22,787 nucleotides of DNA from a virus. The DNA lies in IMG/VR virus record IMGVR_UViG_3300010883_024114, positions 1 to 22,787 of that record. One strand, 5' to 3'. This document shows, one piece after another, positions 7,948 through 15,743 of this stretch; the first letter of the stretch is position 1, and each line of letters opens with the position of its first letter. The position numbers and the translations under genes were made by a program. Under the pieces are notes generated by a model. The model was not told where the DNA came from, searched no databases, and saw nothing but the letters and a program-made list of their open reading frames with translations.

Positions 7948-8213
7948 ACGATGAAGAAGAAGATGATCTCTCTAGAGAAGACGAACAAAATACAGTCTCA
8001 TCAGGAAATATTGCAGGATGGATTGGTCCACTTGGTGCTGGATCTGGGCAAAGCTATGAAAAGCTTGCTAAGAGAAATGCTAGCTTCTTCGGAGGAGGCA
8101 CTTTGGTTAATCCAGACTCTCCTGAAAGAATCGTTAAGAAAGCAACAGAGTTTGCAGATGGCACGGCTGGAAGATCAAAGAAGAGGAGGAAGGCCAGGAG
8201 AAAGAAAAACTAA
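7938..8213 (+). CDS. -1 frame extension of the 6355 gene (C-terminal ~91 residues)
   Basis: In the frame starting GAA TTA TTA GAC at 7938 the sequence is open to TAA at 8211-8213. It encodes an acidic linker (ELLDDEEEDDLSREDEQ), a Gly-rich middle (SGNIAGWIGPLGAGSGQSY), EKLAKRNASFFGGG, and a strongly basic tail (GRSKKRRKARRKKN). There is no ATG or GTG in this frame, and a TAA at 7926-7928 closes it just upstream, so it can only be reached by a shift within the A-run. The composition is protein-like and continues the charged C-terminus of the upstream frame. The zero-frame reading of the same bases gives a low-quality Lys/Leu/Gln-rich peptide. The basic tail could bind DNA or RNA. An indel in the A-run (11 versus 12 A) would also explain it. 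Confidence 0.7.
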   Translation, partial: ELLDDEEEDDLSREDEQNTVSSGNIAGWIGPLGAGSGQSYEKLAKRNASFFGGGTLVNPDSPERIVKKATEFADGTAGRSKKRRKARRKKN

Positions 8214-8256
8214 AAACTAAAAAACTAAAAAACTAAAAACTAAAAACTAAAAAACT
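8205..8256 (+). repeat. Seven tandem A5-6CT units
   Basis: Units of 7,7,8,8,7,7,8 bases (AAAAACT or AAAAAACT) run from 8205 to 8256, starting inside the last codons of the -1 extension. Two further degenerate copies lie at 8312-8323. Because the unit is not a multiple of three, the embedded TAA triplets stop all three forward frames. The transcribed RNA would be almost unstructured and A-rich, and it sits in the leader of the SSB gene. Confidence 0.9.
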
Positions 8257-8295
8257 AAATCTTGAACATTGCCCTATTTCGGGGTACCTTTAAAT

Positions 8296-8308
8296 TGTGC
8301 TAAGCACA
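8296..8308 (+). promoter_or_regulatory. Hairpin in the SSB leader
   Basis: TGTGC-TAA-GCACA forms a perfect 5-bp inverted repeat with a 3-base loop, 40 bases before the SSB start. A weaker CCC/GGG pairing lies just upstream at 8272-8283. Together with the A-rich repeats it could form a translational or operator element for the SSB gene. No protein or ligand can be named from sequence. Confidence 0.45.
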
Positions 8309-8337
8309 GACAAACTAAAAACTACATTATAAACATT

Positions 8338-8341
8338 GGAG
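8338..8341 (+). promoter_or_regulatory. Ribosome binding site deciding the SSB start
   Basis: GGAG lies 6 bases before ATG 8348. It overlaps an in-frame TTG at 8336, so that TTG is not the start. Confidence 0.8.
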
Positions 8342-8347
8342 TATAAA

Positions 8348-9145
8348 ATGGCAGTTGATTTTGATGCAATTCGTAAGAAACTAGATCGGTTGAGTGGAAC
8401 TAACAAGAATCGATCTTCAACATGGCGACCCACCGAGGGAGAGGAACATACAGTTCGATTGATCTCTTTTCCTGAGAATGAGGGGCAGCCTTTCAAAGAA
8501 CTTTGGTTCTATTACAATATCGGAAAGGAAAGGGGACTTCTAACCCCCCATCAATTCGGTAATCCCGATCCAATTCAGGAGCTTATCAACAAGCTTCGTG
8601 AGGAAGGATCAAAGGAATCTTATGAGCTAGCTAAGAAGCTATATCCTAAGATGAGAACATATGCCCCAGTAATTGTTCGAGGTGAAGAGGACAAGGGTGT
8701 CCAGATCTGGGGATTTGGAAAGATGGTCTACCAGGCTCTTCTTGGTTTGATGCTTGATGAAGATTACGGTGATATTACTGATCCTCTTGAGGGGAGAGAT
8801 ATCAAGGTAGTTTGCTCTAAGCAACCTGGAAAGAAGTGGGCTATGACTGAGGTTCGGCCTCGAGGTAAGCAGTCTCTCCTGTCTGAAACACCAGCTCAGG
8901 TAAAAGAGTGGATGAGCAATATTCCAGATATGGATGATCTCTGGGAATGCAAGTCATATGATGAACTTTCAAAGATTGTAAATGACTGGCTGGGTGATGG
9001 AGAATCAGAATATGATTCAGGAGCATCAGCTTCAGGAGACTCATCCTCTGTGACTACCGCACCAAAGAAAGATGCAAATCCTAAAGGCACGGGATCTGGA
9101 TATTCAAATATTGATGATGCATTCGCAGATTTAATGTCAGATTAA
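8348..9145 (+). CDS. gp32-like single-stranded DNA-binding protein
   Basis: A 265-residue protein resembling the gp32-type SSB of T4-related marine phages. It starts MAVDFDAIRKKLDRLSG and has a core with many aromatic and basic residues (RLISFPENEGQPFKELWFYYNIGK, split here by eye into beta strands; VQIWGFGKMVYQALLGLM; DPLEGRDIKVV). A Ser/Gly/Ala linker rich in acidic residues follows, and then an acidic tip NIDDAFADLMSD, the sort of tail SSBs use to recruit replication partners. I see no Cys/His zinc module like that of T4 gp32. It should coat ssDNA during replication and recombination with the recombinase and helicase downstream. It stands alone between an unusual repeat leader and a strong terminator, as expected for a highly expressed, separately controlled gene. 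Confidence 0.8.
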   Translation: MAVDFDAIRKKLDRLSGTNKNRSSTWRPTEGEEHTVRLISFPENEGQPFKELWFYYNIGKERGLLTPHQFGNPDPIQELINKLREEGSKESYELAKKLYPKMRTYAPVIVRGEEDKGVQIWGFGKMVYQALLGLMLDEDYGDITDPLEGRDIKVVCSKQPGKKWAMTEVRPRGKQSLLSETPAQVKEWMSNIPDMDDLWECKSYDELSKIVNDWLGDGESEYDSGASASGDSSSVTTAPKKDANPKGTGSGYSNIDDAFADLMSD

Positions 9146-9162
9146 TATCTTGTTCTAAATTG

Positions 9163-9199
9163 ATAAAACGAGGGGTCCACTTAGGGTCCCTCGTTTTAT
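9163..9199 (+). terminator. Rho-independent terminator after the SSB gene
   Basis: A 12-bp perfect stem (ATAAAACGAGGG, 9163-9174, pairing with CCCTCGTTTTAT, 9188-9199) surrounds a 13-base loop, with a TTTTAT tract on the 3' arm. It begins 17 bases after the SSB stop. It is nearly symmetric (A-run on the 5' side), so it could also work in the other direction, but no minus-strand gene is seen. Confidence 0.88.
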
Positions 9200-9257
9200 A
9201 TTGTAACAATGAACATTTTGTGCGTTTGTTGTATATTTGAACTTAAGGATTTAAATA

Positions 9258-10445
9258 GTGCAAGACAAAAATAAAAATAAAAATAAAGAGAAGATAGAAG
9301 ATTTCACTTCAGATTTAATAGTTGCTCTTAATAGAGAGCACGGATCTAGAGTTGCATATAACTTAAGCGAAGATGAATCTCCCACTCATGTCAAGCGATG
9401 GATATCAACCGGCTCCAAGCTATTAGACTATATTTGTTCAAATAGAAGAGATGGAGGGCTGCCAGAGGGCAGAATTGTTGAGATATTTGGACCTCCCTCT
9501 ATAGGAAAATCTCACATAGCAACTCAGATAGCTAGATCAACACAGAAAATGGGTGGAATAGCTGTATATATTGACACAGAAAATGCAACATCTGTTGACA
9601 ATCTTCAAATGCTCGGTGTAGATGTATCTAATAGATTTGTATACGTTGATACTCACTGCACAGAAGAAGTCTTTAAGGTAGCAGAGTCTGTCATTTTAAA
9701 GTCTAAAGGGATGGATAAAGATGTTCCTGTCACAATAATCTGGGATTCAGTAGCAGCATCATCTCCAAAAGCAGAGTTACTTGGCGATTATGATAAAGAG
9801 ACAATAGGACTGCAAGCAAGAACGATATCCAAGGGAATGAGAAAGATAACAGGTGTTATTGGAGATCAAAATGTTCTATTCGTTATATTGAATCAGACAA
9901 GAATGAAAATAGGTGTGATGTTTGGCGACCCAACAACAACGCCTGGTGGTAAAGCAATTCCATTTCATGCAACCACAAGGATAAAGCTAGGTGCAGGCCA
10001 ACAGATAAAAGAGGGTGAAGATGTGATCGGCATTCATGTATCAGCAAAGACTATTAAAAATAAGGTGGCTGCTCCATTTAGAACAGCAAACTTTGAAATT
10101 CACTTTGGTGTAGGTATTAAAGAGCATGAACAGATATTTGATCTATTAAGAAAGCACGGTCCTGAGATTATAGATGGAAATGAGATAGCTGTAACCGGCA
10201 CTGGATCGTGGAAAACATTATGTGTAACTGATACAAAAACAGGCGAAGCAATTATTGAGAAGAAATTTCATAAACCTAAGTTTGATGAGATTTTATCCAA
10301 TCCTGAATATTCCTCATTTATAGATGATCTTCTGGATAGGGCAATGGTAAAGAAATTTGCTTCAGATCCGCTAGATATTGATACTGAGTCATATATTGAA
10401 ATTGAATCTATATCAGAAGCACTAAAAGATAATGAAGACAGCTAG
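9258..10445 (+). CDS. recA: RecA/UvsX-type recombinase
   Basis: A 395-residue ATP-dependent strand-exchange protein. Walker A GPPSIGKS is at 78-85, the catalytic Glu in YIDTENA (E108), Walker B VTIIWDSVAA (D163), and the loop L2 region NQTRMKIGVMFGDPTTTPGG at 212-231. An AKTIKNKVAAPF element follows. These match bacterial RecA unusually closely in the core (SVAASSPKAELLGD, MKIGVMFG), more than T4 UvsX does. The N-terminus is short and Lys/Asn-rich, and the C-terminus is acidic. It starts at GTG 9258 with AAGGA 8 bases upstream. The 60 bases before it follow the SSB terminator and may hold a promoter, but I could not assign one. The next gene overlaps it by 14 bases. Confidence 0.93.
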   Translation: MQDKNKNKNKEKIEDFTSDLIVALNREHGSRVAYNLSEDESPTHVKRWISTGSKLLDYICSNRRDGGLPEGRIVEIFGPPSIGKSHIATQIARSTQKMGGIAVYIDTENATSVDNLQMLGVDVSNRFVYVDTHCTEEVFKVAESVILKSKGMDKDVPVTIIWDSVAASSPKAELLGDYDKETIGLQARTISKGMRKITGVIGDQNVLFVILNQTRMKIGVMFGDPTTTPGGKAIPFHATTRIKLGAGQQIKEGEDVIGIHVSAKTIKNKVAAPFRTANFEIHFGVGIKEHEQIFDLLRKHGPEIIDGNEIAVTGTGSWKTLCVTDTKTGEAIIEKKFHKPKFDEILSNPEYSSFIDDLLDRAMVKKFASDPLDIDTESYIEIESISEALKDNEDS

Positions 10446-11403
10446 CAATGATTTAGTATTAATAGTCGATGCTCTAAATTTATTCACAAGACATTTTGTC
10501 GCACATCCTGCAACTGGTGTAAATGGTGAGCATGTTGGCGGAATTGTAGGATTCATGTATGCTATAGCAGATCTTTCTGAAAAATTCAAACCTTCAAAGG
10601 TGATAGTCGTCTGGGAGGGGGGAGGATCGTCTAAGAAGAGATCTATTTACAGTGAATATAAGCAAAAGAGAAGACCTGAAAAGCTAAATAGATTTTATGA
10701 AGAGGGCGAAATTCCTGATACAGTAGGGAATAGAAATCATCAAATATCTACACTTGTCGAGATAATGAAGAATTTACCAATAATTCAAATGTATGTACCC
10801 GACTGTGAAGCAGATGATGTGATAGGCTATATTTCAAAATACACATTCAAGAATAATAAAAAGTTAATAATTTCATCTGATAAAGACTTCTATCAGCTTT
10901 TAGACAATCATACAATTATTTACTCTCCCACATGGAAAAAGTTGATAACAAGAATAGAAGTGACAGAAAAGTTTGGAATATCTCCTGAAAATTTTTGTTT
11001 AGCAAAAGCCATATGCGGAGATCCTTCAGATAACATCAATGGTGTGGATAGAGTAGGATTTAAGACTCTTGCCAAAAGATTTCCAGAGTTTTCTAAATCA
11101 TCAATGCTTTCTATACAAGATGTAATTTCTAGGTGTAAATTGCTGCTAGCAGAGGGTAATAATCTAAAGGCAATAAAAAACATTTCAGAATCTGAAACAC
11201 TAATTAAGCGAAACTGGTCACTAATATATCTTGATACAGGAAATTTATCAAGTCAACAAATTTCAAAAATTAGTTACATTTTTGATAATTTCAAACAAGA
11301 AAGAAGCAAGATTAGTGTTATGAGAATTCTCGTTAGAGAAGGTATTCAGACATTCAATGTAGATAGATTATTTTTATCACTTAACCACGTAGGACGAACA
11401 TGA
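10432..11403 (+). CDS. 5'-3' exonuclease / RNase H of the FEN family
   Basis: A 323-residue flap-nuclease-type enzyme. Metal ligands and motifs: VDALN (D13), the R-x-x-Y-S-E-Y-K-x-x-R-R segment (70-81) that contacts DNA, CEADDVIG (E126, D128, D129), ISSDKDFYQLL (D150, D152), and the helix-hairpin-helix region GDPSDNINGVDRVGFKT (196-212). This is the nuclease that Pol I carries as an N-terminal domain. In this phage it is a separate gene, which fits the polymerase at 2662 lacking it. The likely job is removal of RNA primers and 5' flaps. It overlaps the recombinase by 14 bases and the helicase by 4 (ATGA), so the three are translated from one message. Confidence 0.92.
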   Translation: MKTASNDLVLIVDALNLFTRHFVAHPATGVNGEHVGGIVGFMYAIADLSEKFKPSKVIVVWEGGGSSKKRSIYSEYKQKRRPEKLNRFYEEGEIPDTVGNRNHQISTLVEIMKNLPIIQMYVPDCEADDVIGYISKYTFKNNKKLIISSDKDFYQLLDNHTIIYSPTWKKLITRIEVTEKFGISPENFCLAKAICGDPSDNINGVDRVGFKTLAKRFPEFSKSSMLSIQDVISRCKLLLAEGNNLKAIKNISESETLIKRNWSLIYLDTGNLSSQQISKISYIFDNFKQERSKISVMRILVREGIQTFNVDRLFLSLNHVGRT

Positions 11404-12773
11404 ATTCACATTTCGGTCAATATGGAAAATCATTTCAAGAAAAGATTTTCCAAGCATTTATTACTGATCAAAACTGGGCTGCACAGATGATTGAGGTAAT
11501 GACACCAACATATTTTGAACAAAAGTATTTATGCTTTTTGACGCAGAGATACTTTTCTTATCACGAAAAGTATAAGTCATTTCCAACACTTCCCTTGCTA
11601 ATAACGATCATAAGAGACGATCTCAAAGAGGGAAATGATTTAATTCTAAGAGATCAAATAATTGAGTTTCTGCATAGAGTTAAAATGAATCCAGATTTAG
11701 GAGATCTTGAGTTTGTTAAAGAAAAATCACTTGATTTTTGCAAAAAGCAATCTCTTAAAGATGCGCTTGAACAAGCAGTTGACCTTATAGCATCTGATAA
11801 GTACGAATCAGTTGTAGATCTTATGAAAAATGCTATATCAAAAGGAATGCCGTCTACACTTGGTCATGTTTTTTTCGAGGATTATGAAAGCAGGTTTACT
11901 GAACTCTCAAGATTTCCATGTCCAACGGGAATTCCAGAGATAGACAAGAGAGGAATATTAAACGGAGGACTTGGAAGAGGAGAGCTAGGAGTAATTACTG
12001 CACCTACAGGAGTTGGAAAATCACATTTCTTAGTAAACCTTGGTGCTGAAGCACTAACTCGTGGAAAGAATGTAATACATTACACATTTGAGCTATCAGA
12101 AAGAGCAGTCGGCATTCGATATGATAGCAATCTTTGTGAGATTCCAAGCAATGATATAATTGATAGAAAGGAAGAAGTCCTTGCTGTGTATGAAAAAGCT
12201 GAGCTCGGGCGACTTATTATTAAAGAATATCCCACAGGCTCTGCCTCTGTCATGACAATAAGAAACCACATAGAGAAGCTTTTATTGAAGTCTTTCGTAC
12301 CAAGCTTGATAATTATAGATTACGCAGATATCATGCGATCTTCAAGGCGTTATGATTCTTTAAGGCACGAGCTTAAGTTAATTTATGAGGAGTTAAGAAA
12401 CTTGTCGATGGATATGAACGTTCCTATCTGGACAGCATCACAGTCAAATAGAGATGCTGCAAATGCATCTGTAGTCGGATTAGAAAATATGGCCGAGGCT
12501 TATGGAAAGGCGATGGTTGCAGATGTAGTTCTGTCTCTTTCAAGAAAGCCCATGGAGAAATCATCTGGCGTCGGTAGACTGTTTATAGCAAAGAATAGAG
12601 CAGGTAGGGACGGTATTCTATATCCCGTATTGCTTGACACATCTATGTCAAAAATTCGCGTAGTAGCAAATAGCGAAGAAATGACACTTCAGGAGGTTTT
12701 AAAGACTGATGCTGAATCGATGAAAAGTCTTTTAAAGAAGAAGTGGAAAGAAGTTAACGGTAACGGCGATTAG
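11400..12773 (+). CDS. Replicative DNA helicase, DnaB/gp41 type
   Basis: A 457-residue RecA-fold helicase. The N-terminal ~160 residues look like a DnaB-N-type helical domain. The motor has Walker A APTGVGKS (201-208), motif H1a-like VIHYTFELSE (225-234), Walker B SLIIIDYADIM (302-312) and WTASQSNRDAA as motif H3 further on. Arg-rich KNRAGRDG marks the arginine-finger region. This should unwind DNA ahead of the polymerase. No primase domain is visible in it, and none is found elsewhere in the window. It starts with ATG overlapping the exonuclease stop (ATGA), and its own stop abuts the next gene. Confidence 0.92.
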   Translation: MNSHFGQYGKSFQEKIFQAFITDQNWAAQMIEVMTPTYFEQKYLCFLTQRYFSYHEKYKSFPTLPLLITIIRDDLKEGNDLILRDQIIEFLHRVKMNPDLGDLEFVKEKSLDFCKKQSLKDALEQAVDLIASDKYESVVDLMKNAISKGMPSTLGHVFFEDYESRFTELSRFPCPTGIPEIDKRGILNGGLGRGELGVITAPTGVGKSHFLVNLGAEALTRGKNVIHYTFELSERAVGIRYDSNLCEIPSNDIIDRKEEVLAVYEKAELGRLIIKEYPTGSASVMTIRNHIEKLLLKSFVPSLIIIDYADIMRSSRRYDSLRHELKLIYEELRNLSMDMNVPIWTASQSNRDAANASVVGLENMAEAYGKAMVADVVLSLSRKPMEKSSGVGRLFIAKNRAGRDGILYPVLLDTSMSKIRVVANSEEMTLQEVLKTDAESMKSLLKKKWKEVNGNGD

Positions 12774-12790
12774 TGGTAGATATTATTAAT

Positions 12791-12795
12791 GGAGG
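12791..12795 (+). promoter_or_regulatory. Ribosome binding site deciding the nrdJ start
   Basis: GGAGG is 7 bases before ATG 12803. The in-frame GTG at 12773, overlapping the helicase stop, has no such site. Confidence 0.8.
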
Positions 12796-12802
12796 GCAGA
12801 CT

Positions 12803-15316
12803 ATGGTAAGCTTTAATGAAGCGCTTGAAAAAAGCGTCGAGTACTTTGACGGAGATGAACTCGCTGCCAATGTTTTTGTCACAAAGTATGCTTTACGTGA
12901 TAGGTCTGGTAATTTTTATGAAGAAACTCCAGATGATATGCACAAGCGTTTAGCTAAAGAATTTTCAAGAATTGAAAAGAAGTATAAGAATCCCATGGCA
13001 GAAGAGGAGATATATCATCTTTTTAAAGATTTTAAATTTGTAATTCCTCAAGGAAGCCCTATGTCAGGCATAGGAAATAATTTTCAAATTCAATCTCTAT
13101 CCAACTGCTTTGTTATAGAGCCTCCATGGGACTCTTACGGAGGAATTCTCAAAACAGATCAAGAGTTAGTTCAAATAGCAAAAAGGCGCGGCGGCGTAGG
13201 ATTTGATATATCATCGATCCGCCCAAAGGGATTATCAACTGCAAATGCTGCTAGAACAACAGATGGAATAGAAGTCTTCATGGACAGATTTTCTAATTCT
13301 TGTAGAGAGGTCGCACAAGGCGGTAGACGAGGAGCACTGATGATAACAATATCTGTTCATCATCCTCAAATTAGTGATTTTATAAAAATAAAGCATGTTC
13401 TCACAAGAGTTACTGGAGCAAACATCTCTATAAAGCTAAGTGATGAATTTATGCGTGCAGTTGAAGATGATTCAGATGTAGAATTAAGATTTCCTGTCGA
13501 CAGCGATTCTCCTGAGATGAGAAAGATGATTCGTGCAAAAGATCTATGGGATGAAATAATATCATCAGCACATAAGACAGCTGAGCCCGGTTTGCTCTTT
13601 TGGGATACTGCTAAGAAACTAACACCGTCTGACATTTATGAAGACGAGGGATTTGGATCTGTATCTACTAACCCATGCGGCGAAATAATTTTATCTGCGT
13701 ATGATTCATGCAGGCTTATGCTGATCAACCTGTGTTCTTTTGTAGATAGACCCTTTAAGAAAGATTCAAGATTTAATTTTAAGAAAATGTCAGATGTAGC
13801 ATACAAGGCTCAGCGACTAATGGATGACATGGTAGATCTTGAAATAGAGCAGATAGATAAGATTCTAGAGAAGATAAGCTCAGATCCAGAACCGTCTAGT
13901 GTAAAGAAAATTGAAAGTGATCTTTGGAATAATATACGTGAGCAAGCAGTTAACGGAAGAAGAACTGGCCTTGGTGTGACAGCAGTGGGTGATACACTTG
14001 CAGCACTCAACATCAGATATGGATCAGATAAATCAATAGAAATTGTTGAAAAAATCTACAAGACACTAGCTATAAATGCATATAGATCTTCATGCATCAT
14101 GGCAAAGGAGAGGGGACCTTTTCCTATTCATGATTTTTCTAAAGAAACTTATCACCCATTCCTAAGGAGAATATGGGAGGAAGATCCAGAGATATTTCAA
14201 ATGAATGAAAAGTGGGGCAGAAGAAATATAGCATTAACGACTACAGCACCAGCTGGATCAGTTTCTGTCTTAGCACAAACATCTTCTGGAATAGAACCAG
14301 CATATCTTCTAAAATATACAAGAAGAAAAAAGATCAATCAGGCTACAGAGGTGGGAGCAATAATAGACTTTATCGATGACACCGGTGATACATGGCAGGA
14401 ATATGATGTATACCATCATGGATTCCAAAGATGGATGGATTCACTGTCTATCCCAGAAGGAAAGACTATGTCGTATGAAGCTCTCGAACAAATGAGCCCA
14501 TATTATGAATCTACATCTGCTGATATTGACTGGATTTCAAAAATTAAAATGCAGTCTGCAGCACAAAAGTGGGTCTGTCACGCAATATCAAATACAACAA
14601 ATGTTCCTAAGGATACTGACATTAGTGTAATTAAGGACATCTATATGGCCGGATGGAAACTTGGCTGCAAAGGTGTTACAGTCTATAGGGACGGATCTCG
14701 AGATGGTGTCCTTGTAGCCCAAAAAGAAAAGTCTATCGGTGATAGAGAGAATGGTTCTATTTTTTACCATAATGCTCCAAAGAGACCGAAAGAACTACAG
14801 TGTCAAATAAATCATGCAACGATTGCCGGAGAAAGCTGGACCATTCTAGTCGGAACAATAGGTGATAGACCGTATGAAATTATCGGCGGACTTTCAATGT
14901 ATGTAGAAATTCCAAAGAAATATTCAACTGGAAGAATAATTAAGCATCCAAGAAAAACAATGAATTCAAAGTATGACTTACACTTTGGTGAAGAGGGAAG
15001 TGAAGTCGTAGTAAAAGATATTGTGTCTGTGTTTGATAATCCTAATTACAGTTCGTTTACAAGAACAATCTCTTTAGCGCTGAGGCACGGAGTTCCAATT
15101 CAATATCTTGTTGAGCAGCTTCAAAAGGATAAGGATGCTGATATGTTCACATTTGCAAAGGTTACAGCTAGATGTCTTAAGAAATATATTTCAGATGGAA
15201 CAAAGCCAGGAAACGGAACACTCTTTTGTAGCTGTAAGTCGTCTGATCAAGCAAATATAGTTTATCAAGAAGGTTGTGCTACGTGCTTAACTTGTGGATA
15301 TGCTAAATGCGGGTAA
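12803..15316 (+). CDS. nrdJ: Adenosylcobalamin-dependent (class II) ribonucleotide reductase
   Basis: An 837-residue enzyme making dNDPs or dNTPs from ribonucleotides. Diagnostic elements are GNNFQIQSLSNCFV near the N-terminus (first active-site Cys), RRGGVGFDISSIRPKG, the NPCGE active-site loop at 290-294 (C292), LINLCSFV, and TAPAGSVSVLAQTSSGIEP in the phosphate-binding region. After the barrel there is a TSCPD-like domain. The C-terminus GCATCLTCGYAKCG has C825, C828, C831 and C836, suited to redox relay and possibly metal binding. The TSCPD-type extension and the absence of any NrdB or NrdG nearby point to class II, which uses vitamin B12 rather than a di-iron or glycyl radical cofactor. 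It would supply dNTPs independent of oxygen and of iron cofactors, given cobalamin. It follows the helicase by 29 bases. Confidence 0.93.
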   Translation: MVSFNEALEKSVEYFDGDELAANVFVTKYALRDRSGNFYEETPDDMHKRLAKEFSRIEKKYKNPMAEEEIYHLFKDFKFVIPQGSPMSGIGNNFQIQSLSNCFVIEPPWDSYGGILKTDQELVQIAKRRGGVGFDISSIRPKGLSTANAARTTDGIEVFMDRFSNSCREVAQGGRRGALMITISVHHPQISDFIKIKHVLTRVTGANISIKLSDEFMRAVEDDSDVELRFPVDSDSPEMRKMIRAKDLWDEIISSAHKTAEPGLLFWDTAKKLTPSDIYEDEGFGSVSTNPCGEIILSAYDSCRLMLINLCSFVDRPFKKDSRFNFKKMSDVAYKAQRLMDDMVDLEIEQIDKILEKISSDPEPSSVKKIESDLWNNIREQAVNGRRTGLGVTAVGDTLAALNIRYGSDKSIEIVEKIYKTLAINAYRSSCIMAKERGPFPIHDFSKETYHPFLRRIWEEDPEIFQMNEKWGRRNIALTTTAPAGSVSVLAQTSSGIEPAYLLKYTRRKKINQATEVGAIIDFIDDTGDTWQEYDVYHHGFQRWMDSLSIPEGKTMSYEALEQMSPYYESTSADIDWISKIKMQSAAQKWVCHAISNTTNVPKDTDISVIKDIYMAGWKLGCKGVTVYRDGSRDGVLVAQKEKSIGDRENGSIFYHNAPKRPKELQCQINHATIAGESWTILVGTIGDRPYEIIGGLSMYVEIPKKYSTGRIIKHPRKTMNSKYDLHFGEEGSEVVVKDIVSVFDNPNYSSFTRTISLALRHGVPIQYLVEQLQKDKDADMFTFAKVTARCLKKYISDGTKPGNGTLFCSCKSSDQANIVYQEGCATCLTCGYAKCG

Positions 15317-15356
15317 CATATGAATAGAATAATATATATCAATAAAAGGAGAGAAG

Positions 15357-15743
15357 ATGGCTTATTCAGATAAGGTTATAGATCATTTTGAAAACCCTAG
15401 AAACATGGGAAGTCTAGATAAAAATGACCCTCGTGTAGGTACGGGAATCGTTGGAGCACCTGAGTGCGGAGACGTTATGAAACTACAACTAAAGATCGGT
15501 GATGATGGCACAATTGAAGAGGCTAAGTGGAAAACTTTTGGATGCGGCTCTGCTATTGCATCAAGCTCATTAGTTACTGAGTGGGTGAAGGGAAGAACTA
15601 TTGATGATGCTGAGGTTATTAAAAATTCTGAAATAGCGATGGAACTTTCACTACCGCCAGTTAAGATTCACTGTTCAGTATTAGCAGAAGATGCCATCAA
15701 GGCAGCAATTAAGGATTATAGGGATAAGAATGACTCGCGATGA
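15357..15743 (+). CDS. iscU: Iron-sulfur cluster scaffold IscU
   Basis: A 128-residue protein close to bacterial IscU over its full length. The three cluster-ligand cysteines are present: C37 in GAPECGDVMKL, C63 in KTFGCGSAIASSSL, and C106 in KIHCSVLAEDAIKAAI, with D39 and H105 also conserved. LPPVK (99-103) is the docking motif for the HscA chaperone, so it should be able to use host HscA/HscB. It assembles 2Fe-2S and 4Fe-4S clusters with sulfur from a cysteine desulfurase, which is not encoded here. It has a strong AAAGGAG ribosome binding site and a 40-base AT-rich spacer upstream. The next gene overlaps it by 14 bases. Such strong likeness to the cellular protein suggests acquisition from a host and retained function. 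Confidence 0.97.
   Translation: MAYSDKVIDHFENPRNMGSLDKNDPRVGTGIVGAPECGDVMKLQLKIGDDGTIEEAKWKTFGCGSAIASSSLVTEWVKGRTIDDAEVIKNSEIAMELSLPPVKIHCSVLAEDAIKAAIKDYRDKNDSR

Noticed and set aside
7951-8220. Separate 89-residue zero-frame gene starting ATG 7951
   Set aside because: No ribosome binding site, and poor Lys/Leu/Gln-rich composition. The -1 frame over the same bases gives a far better protein continuous with the upstream gene.
8205-8323. CRISPR array or satellite repeat
   Set aside because: Units are 7-8 bases without spacers. This is a short tandem repeat.
8328-8335. T4-like late promoter (TATAAACA versus TATAAATA)
   Set aside because: The start of transcription would fall on or beyond the ribosome binding site, and SSB is not expected to be a late gene. 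Probably chance in AT-rich DNA.
8336-8347. TTG start for the SSB gene
   Set aside because: It overlaps the GGAG that serves ATG 8348, and would add only a leader-like LEYK.
9201-9257. Promoter before the recombinase gene (TATATT at 9232-9237)
   Set aside because: A promoter is expected here after the terminator, but no -35 stands at proper spacing and no phage-specific motif is recognisable, so it is not annotated.
15320-15373. A 17-codon frame ATG 15320 before iscU
   Set aside because: Tiny, overlapping the iscU start out of frame, no family likeness and no ribosome binding site. The AAAGGAG inside it serves iscU.
15691-15729. Longer N-terminus for the Nfu protein
   Set aside because: The 13 added residues lie wholly inside iscU and do not fit the family. 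ATG 15730 gives the normal domain start.
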